Below are positions 18,085-27,466 of a DNA stretch of 64,000 bases, one piece after another; the stretch's first letter is position 1, and each line of letters starts with the position of its first letter. Below the pieces are notes generated by a model. That model ran no database searches, was not told the DNA's origin, and saw nothing but the letters and a program-made list of their open reading frames with translations. The stretch spans positions 1-64,000 of the forward strand of contig NZ_BSQG01000013.1 of the NCBI RefSeq assembly GCF_030268225.1. The letters run 5' to 3'. Made by a program: the position numbers and the translations under genes. Source of the DNA: Nocardiopsis ansamitocini. GTDB lineage: Bacteria; Actinomycetota; Actinomycetes; Streptosporangiales; Streptosporangiaceae.

Positions 18085-18888
18085 ATGGAGCCCGACGATC
18101 CGCCGCCCGCCCCGCCACCCGGCACGCAGACCCTCGCGCGCGGCCTCAGCATCATCACCGCAGTGGCACAGGGGGCCGACACCCTCAAGAGCATCTCCAC
18201 CGAGACGGGGATCGGCCGCAGCACCGCCCACCGGCTCGTGCAGATGCTGATCGTCGCCGGCTTCCTGCGCAAAGGGGTCGACAACTCCTACGTGCTGGGC
18301 CCCTCCCTCATCGAGTACGGATTTCTCGCGCTCCAACAGAACCCGGTCCCCTTCGTCGCCCGCCCCGTGCTGGAACAGCTGTCCCAGAAGCTCAAGGACA
18401 CGGTCCACCTGGCCATCCGGGAGAACGACGAGGTCTTCTACCTCGACAAGATCCCCAGCCTGCGCGGAGCCGAGATGCGGTCCCGGATCGGGTACCGCAT
18501 GCCGCTGACGCGCACCGGGATCGGCAAGGCGCTGCTGCTGGGCGAGGAGCACGCCTCATGGGAACGGTGTTTTCAAAGCGACCACGAGCGTTACGGTCCC
18601 GGTCCCGCTGACGCCGAGCGCTTCCTTACCGTGATGAAGCGCTATACCGCCATGGGCGCCACCATGGACCTGGAGGAGAACGAGCCGGGCATCCGCTGCG
18701 TGGCGGCACCCGTCCGTGACGGCAGCAAAAGCGTGGTGGCCGCCGTGAGCATTGCCGCGACCAGGCCCTACATGCCGATGGAGCGTATGCGCGCCCTCGT
18801 CCCGGTGATGCGTGAAGCGGCCCTGGACATCTCCACCCGGCTCGGATACTCCGCCGTCACGGCCGGTGCGAACCGGCCGCGCCGCTAG
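18085..18888 (+). CDS. IclR-family transcriptional regulator
   Basis: A 267-residue regulator. The winged HTH is at about residues 14-75 (TLARGLSIITAVAQGADTLK, STETGIGRSTAHRLVQMLIV). The effector-binding domain follows with VHLAIRENDEVFYLDKIPS, YRMPLTRTGIGKALLLGE and AAPVRDGSKSVVAAVSIAAT. It is divergent from dgoK-dgoA across 214 bases, so it most likely controls galactonate use with a keto-deoxy sugar acid as ligand. That ligand is inferred. Confidence 0.9.
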   Translation: MEPDDPPPAPPPGTQTLARGLSIITAVAQGADTLKSISTETGIGRSTAHRLVQMLIVAGFLRKGVDNSYVLGPSLIEYGFLALQQNPVPFVARPVLEQLSQKLKDTVHLAIRENDEVFYLDKIPSLRGAEMRSRIGYRMPLTRTGIGKALLLGEEHASWERCFQSDHERYGPGPADAERFLTVMKRYTAMGATMDLEENEPGIRCVAAPVRDGSKSVVAAVSIAATRPYMPMERMRALVPVMREAALDISTRLGYSAVTAGANRPRR

Positions 18889-19273
18889 GGTCGTTCGCCA
18901 CCGGCGGGCCCGCCGGCCGTCGGGCCCCCGGTTCCCCGCGACAAGGAGTCGCCCGCGGGTCGTGGGCCATAGGGCCGAACAGCCGGCAGGACAGCCGCCT
19001 GGAACCGGTGCGCGAGGAGGAATCGGTCCCGGCCGACTCCTGCTGAGCCGGCCCGGTGGCGCCGACGAGGGCGACACAGTCGGCCACACCTTTCACCGGT
19101 CCTGATCAGACGGACGCGCACGCACCCTTCCGTTCCCGGCTGCGCGGTCGTTTTGGTGCCGCCGTCGGATAGCGCCCCCCCGCTGTTCCTCGTGACGCGG
19201 CCGCCCCACACGCGGACGCCGTAAGTTACAGCTTGTATAGTTAGCGTGCGTTCGTTCCCGTGAAAGGTCTGTC
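18889..19273 (+). promoter_or_regulatory. Intergenic region with the likely esterase promoter
   Basis: About 385 bases. Near the right end TATAGT at 19236-19241, directly preceded by TG, is the best -10 candidate, 33 bases before the GTG start. A short inverted repeat (TACA-GCT-TGTA) overlaps it and could be an operator for the TetR gene downstream. GAAAGG at 19262-19267 is the ribosome binding site. Nothing else recognised. Confidence 0.4.
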
Positions 19274-20347
19274 GTGCTCAAATTTCGGCGCTCTTCCTCG
19301 ACTCCCCGCGAACCGGTGGCCCCTCGTCGTCGAAAGAGCCGTCGACGCTTGGCCGTCGGTGCGGTCGGCGCCGTCGCCGGTGCCGCCCTCCTCCTCGCGG
19401 CCGGTTTCCAGTTCGGCCTGCCGTGGTCCTTCGGGGAACGCGATCACATCGGTGTCTTCTCCAGCGACCAGGGCAACCAGTTCTACGAGGTTCACCTTCC
19501 GCCGCAGTACAGCGAGGGAGGGCCCGGCCTGCCGGTGATGATGGCGATCCACGGGTGCGCGATGACGGGGTTCGGGTGGAACTCCATGGAACAGACGACC
19601 CAGTTCAACGCTCTGGCGGACGAAGAGGGGTTCATCGTCGTCTACCCGACCCAGAGCGTGTTCAAGGACAAGCTCAACTGTTGGAAGTCGGGTGACTCAC
19701 GCGAGCAGCACCGCGATCGCGGCGAACCCTCGCTGCTCGCAGGCGTCGCCCGCGAAGTCGTCGAACGCTACGGCGCCGATCCGGACCGGGTGCACGTGTC
19801 CGGCGCGTCGTCGGGTGCGGGCACGGCCGTCATCCTCGCCGCCACCTACCCCGACGTCTTCGCCACGGCCACGTCGGTGGCCGGCGGCGAGTACGCCCTC
19901 GATCAGGTGAACGTCGACGACCCCGACCAGACTCCGCCGTCCTACACGGCTCGGCAGGCGTGGGCGCAGATGGGCGATCGCGCGCGGCAGGTGCCCCTGC
20001 TCGTCGTGCAGGGCGATGCCGACGAGGTGGTGCCCCCCGTGGTCGCGACGCGTCTTGTCCAGCAGTGGCTCGCCGTCAACGACCTCGTCGACGACGGGCT
20101 GCTGAACGACAGCGTCGGGGCGACGCCCGACGAGGTCGTCCACCACACCCCCGACGGGCTCCGGAACTACACGCACTCCACGTACACGGCAGAGGGGAGC
20201 GACACCTCCCTCGTCGAGTCGTACGTGGTCGAGGGCATGGGGCACTCCTGGTCCGGGCCGCACAGCACCGGCCTCTTCACCGACCGGGAAGGGCCGGACC
20301 TCGCCCGCATCGTCTGGGACTTCGCGACGGCCCACCCCATGGGGTGA
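19274..20347 (+). CDS. Membrane-anchored or secreted PHB-depolymerase-like esterase
   Basis: A 357-residue alpha/beta-hydrolase of the LpqC/feruloyl esterase/PHB depolymerase group. After an arginine-rich start, [20 protein letters not shown] is a signal or membrane segment. The oxyanion hole is PVMMAIHGCAMTGFGW. The nucleophile is in HVSGASSGAGTA (GxSSG-type elbow), an acid follows in PLLVVQGDADEVVPP, and the histidine is in VEGMGHSWSGPH. The GTG at 19274 is the start supported by the ribosome binding site. It probably cleaves polyester or aryl esters outside the cell. A TetR gene follows after 35 bases. Confidence 0.88.
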   Translation: MLKFRRSSSTPREPVAPRRRKSRRRLAVGAVGAVAGAALLLAAGFQFGLPWSFGERDHIGVFSSDQGNQFYEVHLPPQYSEGGPGLPVMMAIHGCAMTGFGWNSMEQTTQFNALADEEGFIVVYPTQSVFKDKLNCWKSGDSREQHRDRGEPSLLAGVAREVVERYGADPDRVHVSGASSGAGTAVILAATYPDVFATATSVAGGEYALDQVNVDDPDQTPPSYTARQAWAQMGDRARQVPLLVVQGDADEVVPPVVATRLVQQWLAVNDLVDDGLLNDSVGATPDEVVHHTPDGLRNYTHSTYTAEGSDTSLVESYVVEGMGHSWSGPHSTGLFTDREGPDLARIVWDFATAHPMG

Positions 20348-20382
20348 CGACCGTCGGGGCCGATGCTCCATAAGCTGTGGCC

Positions 20383-20997
20383 ATGACGCAGCAGTCGACC
20401 GATCCCCCTCGCCGCACCCGACTCTCACGCGAAGCGCGCGGCACCCAGCTGCTCGACGTCGCGGAGGCCCTTTTCGCCGAGCGCGGTTTCGAAGGCGTGT
20501 CGATGGAGGACATCGCACGCACGGCCGGCGTCACCCGCCCGATGGTCTACGTCCACCACGGGACCAAGGACCAGATCTTCCTCGCCTGCGCCCGGCGGGC
20601 ACGGGCCGAGCTCGACGCCGCGATAAGCGACCCCGAAGCCTTGGCGCAGGCGGGTGCGAGCGTCGACGAGGTGATCGAACGCGCGGGCACGGTCTTCTTC
20701 GCCATCCTCGAACGCGACCCCAGACGGTGGCTCGTGCTCTTCAACCCGAGTGCCTCGCTCTCCGAGGACCTGGCGGCGGAGCTGCGCGCGATGCGGGACC
20801 GGACCATAGCGCGCATCGCGCGGATGACGTCCCCGTTCGCACCGTTCGACGACGACCGCAACACGGCATTCGCATACGCGATCAGCGGCGTCGGAGAACA
20901 GCTGGGCCGGTGGTGGATCGCCAACCCCGATGTCCCCGTGAGCCAGGTCGTGGGCTACTACCGCGACTTCATCACCACGGGTCTGCGCACCTCCTGA
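20383..20997 (+). CDS. TetR-family transcriptional regulator
   Basis: A 204-residue regulator. The HTH is at about residues 14-62 with LLDVAEALFAERGFEGVSME and TAGVTRPMVYVHHGTKDQIF. The remainder is the usual helical ligand domain, with FAYAISGVGEQLGRWWIANP near the end. The ATG at 20383 is used; a GTG two codons upstream is possible. Being 35 bases downstream of the esterase on the same strand, it probably controls that gene. Confidence 0.88.
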   Translation: MTQQSTDPPRRTRLSREARGTQLLDVAEALFAERGFEGVSMEDIARTAGVTRPMVYVHHGTKDQIFLACARRARAELDAAISDPEALAQAGASVDEVIERAGTVFFAILERDPRRWLVLFNPSASLSEDLAAELRAMRDRTIARIARMTSPFAPFDDDRNTAFAYAISGVGEQLGRWWIANPDVPVSQVVGYYRDFITTGLRTS

Positions 20998-21506
20998 GGG
21001 CGACGCGTGATCGTGGGCGGGACCCCGCCCGGCGAGGAGGCCGTGGCGTCCAGCGGTCCACGACGACTGCGGCGCCCGTATCCGCGGGATCGGGGCAGCG
21101 AGCCGAAACGACCGCCTGCCGGCCCTGGACAGGCCGATACCGGCCAGCCCCATGACGGCGAAGGGATCTCATCACGAACTTCTTCACCCGCTCGGTTTTT
21201 CTACGCCCATCGTCGACAGGGCAGGGGAAACGGCTTTTCGGAGCATTCGGGCGCCGGGGACGGACGGCGTCGGTCCCGATCCGGCCGCGACAACGAAACC
21301 CCGCCGATTCCCGCCGCATTGTCCCTGTGTTCCAACGGCGGGAATCCGACAAGGGGCCGAGGGAGGGCGGGGAAGGCCACGACCCGTCTCGCGTCCGTGG
21401 CGGCGGCCACCGCGACGGCGCGGCCCGTGAAGTTCCCGCACGGCGACCGTGCTTCGGCGGGGGGGAGTACCCCGCCGAAGCGGCAGCCCCGGCGGGGTGG
21501 GGACAC
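20998..21506. other. Intergenic region, no gene seen
   Basis: About 510 bases between convergent genes. Long frames exist in this GC-rich sequence but none matches a family or has a ribosome binding site. Confidence 0.4.
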
Positions 21507-21540
21507 GGGACGGCCCCCGGGTTCTCTGGGGGGCCGTCCC
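21507..21540 (-). terminator. Strong hairpin ending the permease operon
   Basis: GGGACGGCCCCC at 21507-21518 pairs perfectly with GGGGGCCGTCCC at 21529-21540 around a 10-base loop. It lies 25 bases after the permease stop, and is the likely end of the LacI-region operon transcript. Confidence 0.7.
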
Positions 21541-21564
21541 GGCCCTCGCAGGGGCAGCGGTACG

Positions 21565-22884
21565 TCAGAGCAGGAACAGGAACGCGGTGAGCACCAGTCC
21601 GCCCACGGCGATCGCCCAGGTGTAGGGAAGGGTGGAGACCATCGCCTTCTCCGGGCGGACCCCCGCGTACTGGGCGCTCCACACCGTCTGCGTACTGGTG
21701 GGGTCCGAGACTCCCAGGACCTGGCCGTAGGAGGCCATCAACCCCAGCACCGCCGGGGTCGGGTAGATCCCGCCCGACACCAGGACCCCGGCCACCCCGG
21801 CGCCCAGACCGTAGATGTTGAACGGGCCCCGGTACAGGCACAGCGGCACCAGTACCGCGAACACCAGCACGAACAGCAGCGGTCCCGACGGGCTCAGCGC
21901 GCTGACGATCGGGTTGAGCGCACTGACCGCGCCGGGCAGGCGCACCGCCGACAGCAGCATCCCGATCGCGATGAACAGCACGATCGGCGGCGCGGCCACG
22001 TCGAAGGCCCGGTACAGGGTGCGCAGTGCACGCTCGCCCATCTGGCGCAGCGGAACGGTCGTCACCAGCGCGTACAGCAGCCCCACCGCCAGCGACGCGA
22101 TGATCGGCACGTGCAGGCCCAGCGCCAGCACGATCGGCACCAACGGCGTGACCAGCGCATACCAGGGGGCGTCGCCGCGGCGTGCGCGCCGACTCGGTCC
22201 TTCGTCCTCCCCGGTCGCGCCGGCCCCGGCCCCGGCACCGGCCGGGACCCGAACCGCCCAGGCGTGCCGGGCCCCGCGCCGGCGCATCTCGACGAGGATG
22301 TAGGCCATGCCGCCCACCAGGGCGATGGGGAACAGCCGGATCTGGAAGAAGCGCACCGTCTCCACCGGGATCCCGATGGCGTCGGACAGGAACTGCCAGC
22401 CGATCAGCTCCAGCGGAAGCCCCGCGGCGATCCCCATGAGAATGGTCCCCGCGGCCACCACCGGCGGCACCCCCACCGCGATCATCGCGGGGATGCCCAC
22501 CACGCCCGCGAGCATCGCCGCGGGCGCCGAACCGGTGATGCTGCCGCACAGGATCGCCACGCAGAACACGCCCAGCGCCACCACCGTGGGGCGTTCACCG
22601 CCGAACTCCACGATCTTGCGCACCAGGGTCGAGGCGATGCCGGTGTCGGCCATCACCGTGCCCAGCCACGACCCCAGCAGGATGGCGATCATCGTGGCCG
22701 CCAGCAAAGGCGCGCCCTCCTGCATGACCGTGCCCGCGACGCTGTTCTCCGCGCCCAGCAGCGACGCGCCCGACAGCAGCGCGATGGCGATGGCCAGGAA
22801 CGTCAGGGCGAACGCGGTCGGTACCTTGCGGGTGAGCATCAGGGCGACACCCACGGCCATGACGGCCAGAATTGCGATACCCAT
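21565..22884 (-). CDS. Secondary carboxylate-type permease (ion transporter superfamily)
   Basis: A 439-residue polytopic membrane protein with about 11-12 hydrophobic segments. It shows the re-entrant-loop style of GntP/CitM/Dcu carriers: LLAATMIAILLGSWLGTVMA, ILCGSITGSAPAAMLAGVVG and LASYGQVLGV-like stretches near the end. A hydrophilic Gly-Ala-rich loop splits the two halves at about residues 215-240. It would import an organic acid with protons or sodium. It follows the HExxH gene by six bases, the last gene of a five-gene same-strand run that starts at the LacI gene. The substrate is unknown but presumably feeds the oxidoreductase and the HyuA-like enzyme. Confidence 0.72.
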   Translation of the reverse strand: MGIAILAVMAVGVALMLTRKVPTAFALTFLAIAIALLSGASLLGAENSVAGTVMQEGAPLLAATMIAILLGSWLGTVMADTGIASTLVRKIVEFGGERPTVVALGVFCVAILCGSITGSAPAAMLAGVVGIPAMIAVGVPPVVAAGTILMGIAAGLPLELIGWQFLSDAIGIPVETVRFFQIRLFPIALVGGMAYILVEMRRRGARHAWAVRVPAGAGAGAGATGEDEGPSRRARRGDAPWYALVTPLVPIVLALGLHVPIIASLAVGLLYALVTTVPLRQMGERALRTLYRAFDVAAPPIVLFIAIGMLLSAVRLPGAVSALNPIVSALSPSGPLLFVLVFAVLVPLCLYRGPFNIYGLGAGVAGVLVSGGIYPTPAVLGLMASYGQVLGVSDPTSTQTVWSAQYAGVRPEKAMVSTLPYTWAIAVGGLVLTAFLFLL

Positions 22885-22890
22885 GGCTTT

Positions 22891-23553
22891 TTAGCCTCCG
22901 AGGGACGCGGGGAAGGGGCGGGTGCGTGCGCGTCCGGCGGACGTGAACGGGAGGGCCTCGGCCAGGCCAAGAGTCAGCAGTACCGGCGAGCGGCCCAGGC
23001 CGCTGCGCGCGTGGGCGACCGTGTGCGCGACGATCTCGTCGGCGCCGGCGACGTGGCCGCGCAGGTGGAACCGGCCCACGCCCGCCACCCGGTGGTCCAG
23101 GCGCCGGCGCAGGGTGCGCGCGGCCGGACCGTGCAGCAGACGGTGGGCAAGCTCGTGCTGCACCGCCGCCTCCCGCACCCGGGCCGGTGGGAAGTACGCC
23201 TGCCAGCCGACCAGTTCCACGAGGGCGTCGGCCAGCGCCAGCGCCCCGGTGTGCACGACGACCGCGCCGCTGCGGTGGTGGTACTCGGCGAGGAGGATCT
23301 CCCCGGGGGAGACGCCGCCCGGCGCCTGCTCCACGGCGACCGCCGCGGGGGAGGGGGCTTCTGCGGCCAGTTCGCGCCCGACCTCCAGGGCCGTGCGCGC
23401 CCACGCCGTCAGGGCCTCCTCGGTCCGGGTGTCGTGGGTGGGCGTCATGCGCAGCAGGCGCGCACCCAACGCGACGTCGTCGAGCGCGGCCAGGTCCCGG
23501 CAACGCCCGGCCAGGGCATCGGTGTCGCAGTTGAAGAAGGAGCGCGGGTTCAT
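22891..23553 (-). CDS. Unrecognised protein with an HExxH motif
   Basis: A 220-residue protein I cannot assign. The middle reads GEILLAEYHHRSGAVVVHTG, then GWQAYFPPARVREAAVQ and the zincin-like HELAHRLLHG at about residues 135-144. A downstream ADEIVAHTVAHAR could offer the third, glutamate ligand, as in gluzincins. No signal peptide or membrane segment. Its ATG overlaps the stop of the HyuA-like gene (ATGA), and its own stop is six bases from the permease, so it belongs to this operon. A metal-dependent peptidase or a metal-binding partner of the HyuA-like protein are both possible; I infer no reaction. Confidence 0.7.
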   Translation of the reverse strand: MNPRSFFNCDTDALAGRCRDLAALDDVALGARLLRMTPTHDTRTEEALTAWARTALEVGRELAAEAPSPAAVAVEQAPGGVSPGEILLAEYHHRSGAVVVHTGALALADALVELVGWQAYFPPARVREAAVQHELAHRLLHGPAARTLRRRLDHRVAGVGRFHLRGHVAGADEIVAHTVAHARSGLGRSPVLLTLGLAEALPFTSAGRARTRPFPASLGG

Positions 23554-25706
23554 CGCCGCTCCTCCATGACCGCCACCAGGCTCTCCTCGGGAGTGCGCGA
23601 ACGCAGCTCCGTGGCGGCCAGCGACAGCAGCTGTTCCTCGTCCAGGACCCCGGAGAGGTTGGCGATCTTGGGCCCCACCAGCAGCCATACGGCCGGGGCG
23701 CGCGACCCCCCGTCGCCGTAACTGGTGCGCTCGTCCACCAGCCGGGCCAGGGTCGCGGGCGCCTCGCCCACGGTCATGGCGTCCACGTGGGCATCGGCGC
23801 TGTGCAGCCGGATCACGCCCTCGCCGTCCACGATCCGCACCGGGGTGCGTTCGCGGCCGAACCGGCGCAGCGGCCCGCGCGGACGGCGCCGCGCGCCCAG
23901 CACCCGGTGGTGGGCGGTGCCGGCCAGCTCGGTGACCTCCTCGACGGCCACCCCGAGGCTGCGGGCCGCGCTCGCGCGCGCCTGGGCGGCGTCCGTCCCG
24001 GCCGCCCGGTCCTTGGTGCGCAGTTCGGTCGCCCCGGTGGCCACCGCCTTGATCAGGTTGCGCTGGGGGTCCACGGTGACGTCCACCTCGACCCCGGCGG
24101 GGTCCGCGCCCTGCTCCACCACGGCCTTCTCCGCCTCGGTGCGCGCCGCCAGCACGTCGGCGTGCGTGGGGTTGGGGACGATGCGCTCCACGGACTCGCG
24201 CACCAGGGCGAGCGCCACCCCCAGGGGGCTGATGACCTCGCTGTGCGCACAGATGCGCCAGTCCAGTCCGGTGTCGGCGCCCAGGAACGGGGTGACGGTC
24301 GCCGCGCCGCCGCCCCCGCCCACCAGCGACAGGACGTCGCGGTCCAGCCGGTAGTCCTCCACCAGCGCGTCCACGACCGTGCGCACTCTCGCCGCGGCCT
24401 TGGCCAGCACCATGCGTGCCGCGGCCTCGACGTCGGTGCCCAGGGACGCGGCCAGCGGCTCCAAGGCCAGGCGGGCGACGGTGGAGTCGGCACGCGCGTA
24501 ACTGTCCTCGGGCACCACCCCCAACGCGTTGGCCGCACAGGTCAGGGTGAGCGCGAAGCGCCCCCCGGCGGCGTCGACCGCCACGTAGTCCTCGGGGTCG
24601 CCCTCCCGGGGACGAACGGTGACCAGCCGGGCGTCGGCCAGGTCGGCGGCCGAGGCGAAGCAGGCGTAGGGCAGCCCGGCGATGTGCGCGCTGCGCGGCC
24701 CGACGTCGGTGACCCCGCCGCCGCCCAGCCGGATCAGCGACCCCCCGCCCACGCCCACGGTGCGCACGTCCAGCGAGGGCAGGTAGGTCTCCTTGTCGCC
24801 CAGGCGCGCGTGGCGCACCTGCACCCGGCCGCGTCGGATCACGCTGATGTCGGTCGAGGTGCCCCCGGTCTCCAGGAACACGCCTTCGCTGACCCGCTCG
24901 CTCATCAGCGCGCCCGCCACGCCCGCGGCCGGGCCCGACAGCACGGTCAGCAGGGGGCGCCCGCGCATCTCCGCCAGCGACATCACCCCGCCGTCGCAGC
25001 GCATCACCATCAACGGCGCGGTGACCCCGGCCTTGGTGATGCTCTGCTCCACCAGGTCGGCCGTCTCCAACATGCGCGGCATGATCCCGGCGTTGAGCAC
25101 CGCGGTCCGGGCCCGCTTGGCCAGGCCGTAGAGCTGGGTGATCTCGTGGGTCGTGGTGACCGGCACCCCCTGGGCCGCGGCCTCCGCGGCCACCGCGCGC
25201 TCGCCCAGCGGATCGTCCACGCTGAAGGGTTCGACGGCCACCAGCACCTGGGCGCCATCCTCGCGGACCCGCTGCACGGCCGAGCGCACCTCCTCGGGGC
25301 GCTCGGGGTGTTTGAGCCCGGTGTAGCGCACCGGCATGGTGCGCCCCGGCGCCAGCGTGAGCTTGCCCAGGGAACGCAACCGCCGGGTGGCCAGGGCATC
25401 GAAACCGCGCCCGATCCCCACGATGCCCACGGTTGCCACGTCGCCCTCCAGCAGGGCGTTGGTGGCCTGGGTGGTGCCGTGGGCGAGGAACGTGACGTCG
25501 GAGGCGGGCACGCCGACGTCGGCGAGCAGCCGCTCCAGGGCGCTCATGATGCCGTGCGCGACGCCGTCGGGGTGGTCGTGGCTGGTGGGGACTTTCACCT
25601 GGCCCAGCAGTTCGTAGGTCTGGGCGCTGACGGCGACGGCGTCGGTGAACGTGCCGCCGACGTCGATACCGACGCGGATGGTGGATGGTCTGGGATGTGG
25701 CGCCAT
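23550..25706 (-). CDS. Hydantoinase/oxoprolinase family protein, A-type subunit
   Basis: A 718-residue protein of the HyuA/acetone carboxylase beta family: an ASKHA ATPase that activates a carbonyl or amide for ring opening or carboxylation. It opens with IRVGIDVGGTFTDAVAVSAQ and continues with VTFLAHGTTQATNALLEGD, AVLNAGIMPRMLETADLVEQ, GAGALMSER-like and FLETGGTSTDISVIRRG stretches, and VGGGGGAATVTPFLG. The partner B subunit normally encoded next door is absent; instead the next gene has an HExxH motif. Start at ATG 25706, GGAGG nine bases upstream. The substrate is unknown. Confidence 0.88.
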   Translation of the reverse strand: MAPHPRPSTIRVGIDVGGTFTDAVAVSAQTYELLGQVKVPTSHDHPDGVAHGIMSALERLLADVGVPASDVTFLAHGTTQATNALLEGDVATVGIVGIGRGFDALATRRLRSLGKLTLAPGRTMPVRYTGLKHPERPEEVRSAVQRVREDGAQVLVAVEPFSVDDPLGERAVAAEAAAQGVPVTTTHEITQLYGLAKRARTAVLNAGIMPRMLETADLVEQSITKAGVTAPLMVMRCDGGVMSLAEMRGRPLLTVLSGPAAGVAGALMSERVSEGVFLETGGTSTDISVIRRGRVQVRHARLGDKETYLPSLDVRTVGVGGGSLIRLGGGGVTDVGPRSAHIAGLPYACFASAADLADARLVTVRPREGDPEDYVAVDAAGGRFALTLTCAANALGVVPEDSYARADSTVARLALEPLAASLGTDVEAAARMVLAKAAARVRTVVDALVEDYRLDRDVLSLVGGGGGAATVTPFLGADTGLDWRICAHSEVISPLGVALALVRESVERIVPNPTHADVLAARTEAEKAVVEQGADPAGVEVDVTVDPQRNLIKAVATGATELRTKDRAAGTDAAQARASAARSLGVAVEEVTELAGTAHHRVLGARRRPRGPLRRFGRERTPVRIVDGEGVIRLHSADAHVDAMTVGEAPATLARLVDERTSYGDGGSRAPAVWLLVGPKIANLSGVLDEEQLLSLAATELRSRTPEESLVAVMEERR

Positions 25707-25814
25707 GGCCGACACCTCCGGGATGGGCGAGGAGACTGCGGTGGGGGTGGCCCCGCCCCGCCGCGGCGACGCCCCTGGCGGGGACGCCGCCGCGGCCGGC
25801 GGGTGTGGTGGGAC

Positions 25815-27437
25815 CTAGTAGCCGCGGACGTCGGGCCAGTGCCGCTCGACGCCGGTCCGGTCCAGCAGGCGGGTGAAGCCGTCCAGGAGTTCGGCGTCCT
25901 CGCGCACCTGGTGCGGGCGCACGCCGTGGCTCAGGGCGAACGCGGCCAGGCGCCCGGCGACCTCGCCGATGTTCCATTCGACGGGGTGCAGCCGGAAGCA
26001 CCCGTTGGTGATGTGCGTGGTGCCGATGTTCTTCGCGGCGGGCAGCAGGTTGCGCACCCGCACCGGCAGCAGGGCGCCCAACGGGATCTCGAAGGGCACG
26101 CTTGCCACGTCGATGTAGTTGTCGCCGCTGGTGGAGGGGTGCAGGTCGATGCGGTAGCTGCCCACCCCCACCGAGTCGGGGTGGCGGGTGCCGCCGTAGG
26201 GCCCCACGATGTCCAGCGAGACGTCGTGCTCGGTGACGGTGGTGACCGCGCGGATGCGCCGCGACTCGCGCACGTAGGCGGCCTTGGCCAGGCCGTCCTC
26301 GGTGCCGGTGACGTCGGGGCGCGGGCGCAGTCCCGGGAAGCCGGTCCCGCCGTCGGGGCGGGGCGCCTCGGTCTGCAACCAGTACAGCACCGACAACGAC
26401 AACTGCCGTGCCTCGTGGTGGGCCCGGGCCACCGCATCGGCGTCCACCAGGCCCTCGACCTCCAGGGCGGGCTTGAGCCAGTAGTCGTTGAGCGGCCAGT
26501 TGACCAGGGTGATGTCGGAGTCGAAGGCACCGGCCCGGTGCATCCCGCGTGCCAGGATCCGCCGGAAACCCCACAGTTCCTTGTCGCCGGCGTCGGCGCT
26601 CTGGTCGGCGCTGACCGCCAGCGGGTCGGTGTCGGGGTTGGGCACGAAGGTGCGCTCCACCGACTCCAGGGTGCGCGGGTCGGGCGCGGTCAGCCCCAGC
26701 AGCGGGCCCGGCCAGAAGTCGGGTTGGTAGGAGCGCCAGAAGTCGTACATCTCCGGGCGCTCGATGGTGTGGTCCTCGCCCGGGTGGTAGGACATCGCGA
26801 AGCAGTAGGTGATGCCCTGCAGGTTGAGCGGGTCGGCCTTCTCGGGGGCGTGGGGCTCGTCGTACTCGGCGCGGGATTCGGCGCCGGTGACGTGCTCGAC
26901 CCCCGCCAGCAAAAGCAGGTCGCCGTCCTCGGTGGCGTCCAGGACGTAGTCGGCGGCCACGGTGGTGCGGCGCCCGCCAGGGCCCTCAAGGGTCACCGAA
27001 CGCACTTCGTCGCCGACCGTCTCGGCGGCCACCGGGCGGTGCTCCAGCAGCAGGGTCAACCGCCCCGACGCGCGATGGGGCGCCAGCAGTGATTCCAGGA
27101 CGGCCAGCGCGACCCGCGGTTCGTGGCACAGCTTGCTGACCCGCCCGGCGCCCGGGTTGAGGTCGACCAGGTCCAGGGCTTCGGCCCGCAGGGGGTAGTG
27201 GCGGCGGTAGTAGTCGCGGATGCCGTCGCGGACCTCGCGGTAGGCAGCCGTGGCGCCGAAGCGCTCGATCCAGGGGTTCTCGTCGGGCGGCACCGCCTGG
27301 GAGGTGAGTTGGCCGCCGATCCAGTCGGTCGGCTCGGTGAGCACCACTCGGTTGCCGGCGCGTGCGGCGGCCAGGGCCGCCGCGACTCCGCCGAGCCCCC
27401 CGCCCACGACGAGGATTTCGGTTGCGCGGTCGGACAT
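25815..27437 (-). CDS. FAD-dependent oxidoreductase (FAD_oxidored type)
   Basis: A 540-residue flavoprotein. The dinucleotide loop is EILVVGGGLGGVAAALAAAR, followed by VVLTEPTDWIGGQLTSQAVP, a signature of the PF12831 family found in carbohydrate and organic-acid catabolic clusters. YVLDATEDGDLLLLAGVEHV and the C-terminal NLLPAAKNIGTTHITNGCFR complete the FAD site. Start at ATG 27437 with AGAAAGG upstream. It is the first enzyme gene after lacI, separated from it by only 29 bases, and is followed by the HyuA-like gene. Likely it oxidises the imported compound. Confidence 0.87.
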   Translation of the reverse strand: MSDRATEILVVGGGLGGVAAALAAARAGNRVVLTEPTDWIGGQLTSQAVPPDENPWIERFGATAAYREVRDGIRDYYRRHYPLRAEALDLVDLNPGAGRVSKLCHEPRVALAVLESLLAPHRASGRLTLLLEHRPVAAETVGDEVRSVTLEGPGGRRTTVAADYVLDATEDGDLLLLAGVEHVTGAESRAEYDEPHAPEKADPLNLQGITYCFAMSYHPGEDHTIERPEMYDFWRSYQPDFWPGPLLGLTAPDPRTLESVERTFVPNPDTDPLAVSADQSADAGDKELWGFRRILARGMHRAGAFDSDITLVNWPLNDYWLKPALEVEGLVDADAVARAHHEARQLSLSVLYWLQTEAPRPDGGTGFPGLRPRPDVTGTEDGLAKAAYVRESRRIRAVTTVTEHDVSLDIVGPYGGTRHPDSVGVGSYRIDLHPSTSGDNYIDVASVPFEIPLGALLPVRVRNLLPAAKNIGTTHITNGCFRLHPVEWNIGEVAGRLAAFALSHGVRPHQVREDAELLDGFTRLLDRTGVERHWPDVRGY

Positions 27438-27466
27438 GATCGGCCTTTCTGGGTTGATCGTTGCGG

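Noticed and set aside
22891-26574. A 1227-codon minus-strand frame spanning several genes of the LacI operon
   Set aside because: It is out of frame with the HyuA-like and FAD oxidoreductase genes, which show clear family motifs; only its last part coincides with the real HExxH gene.
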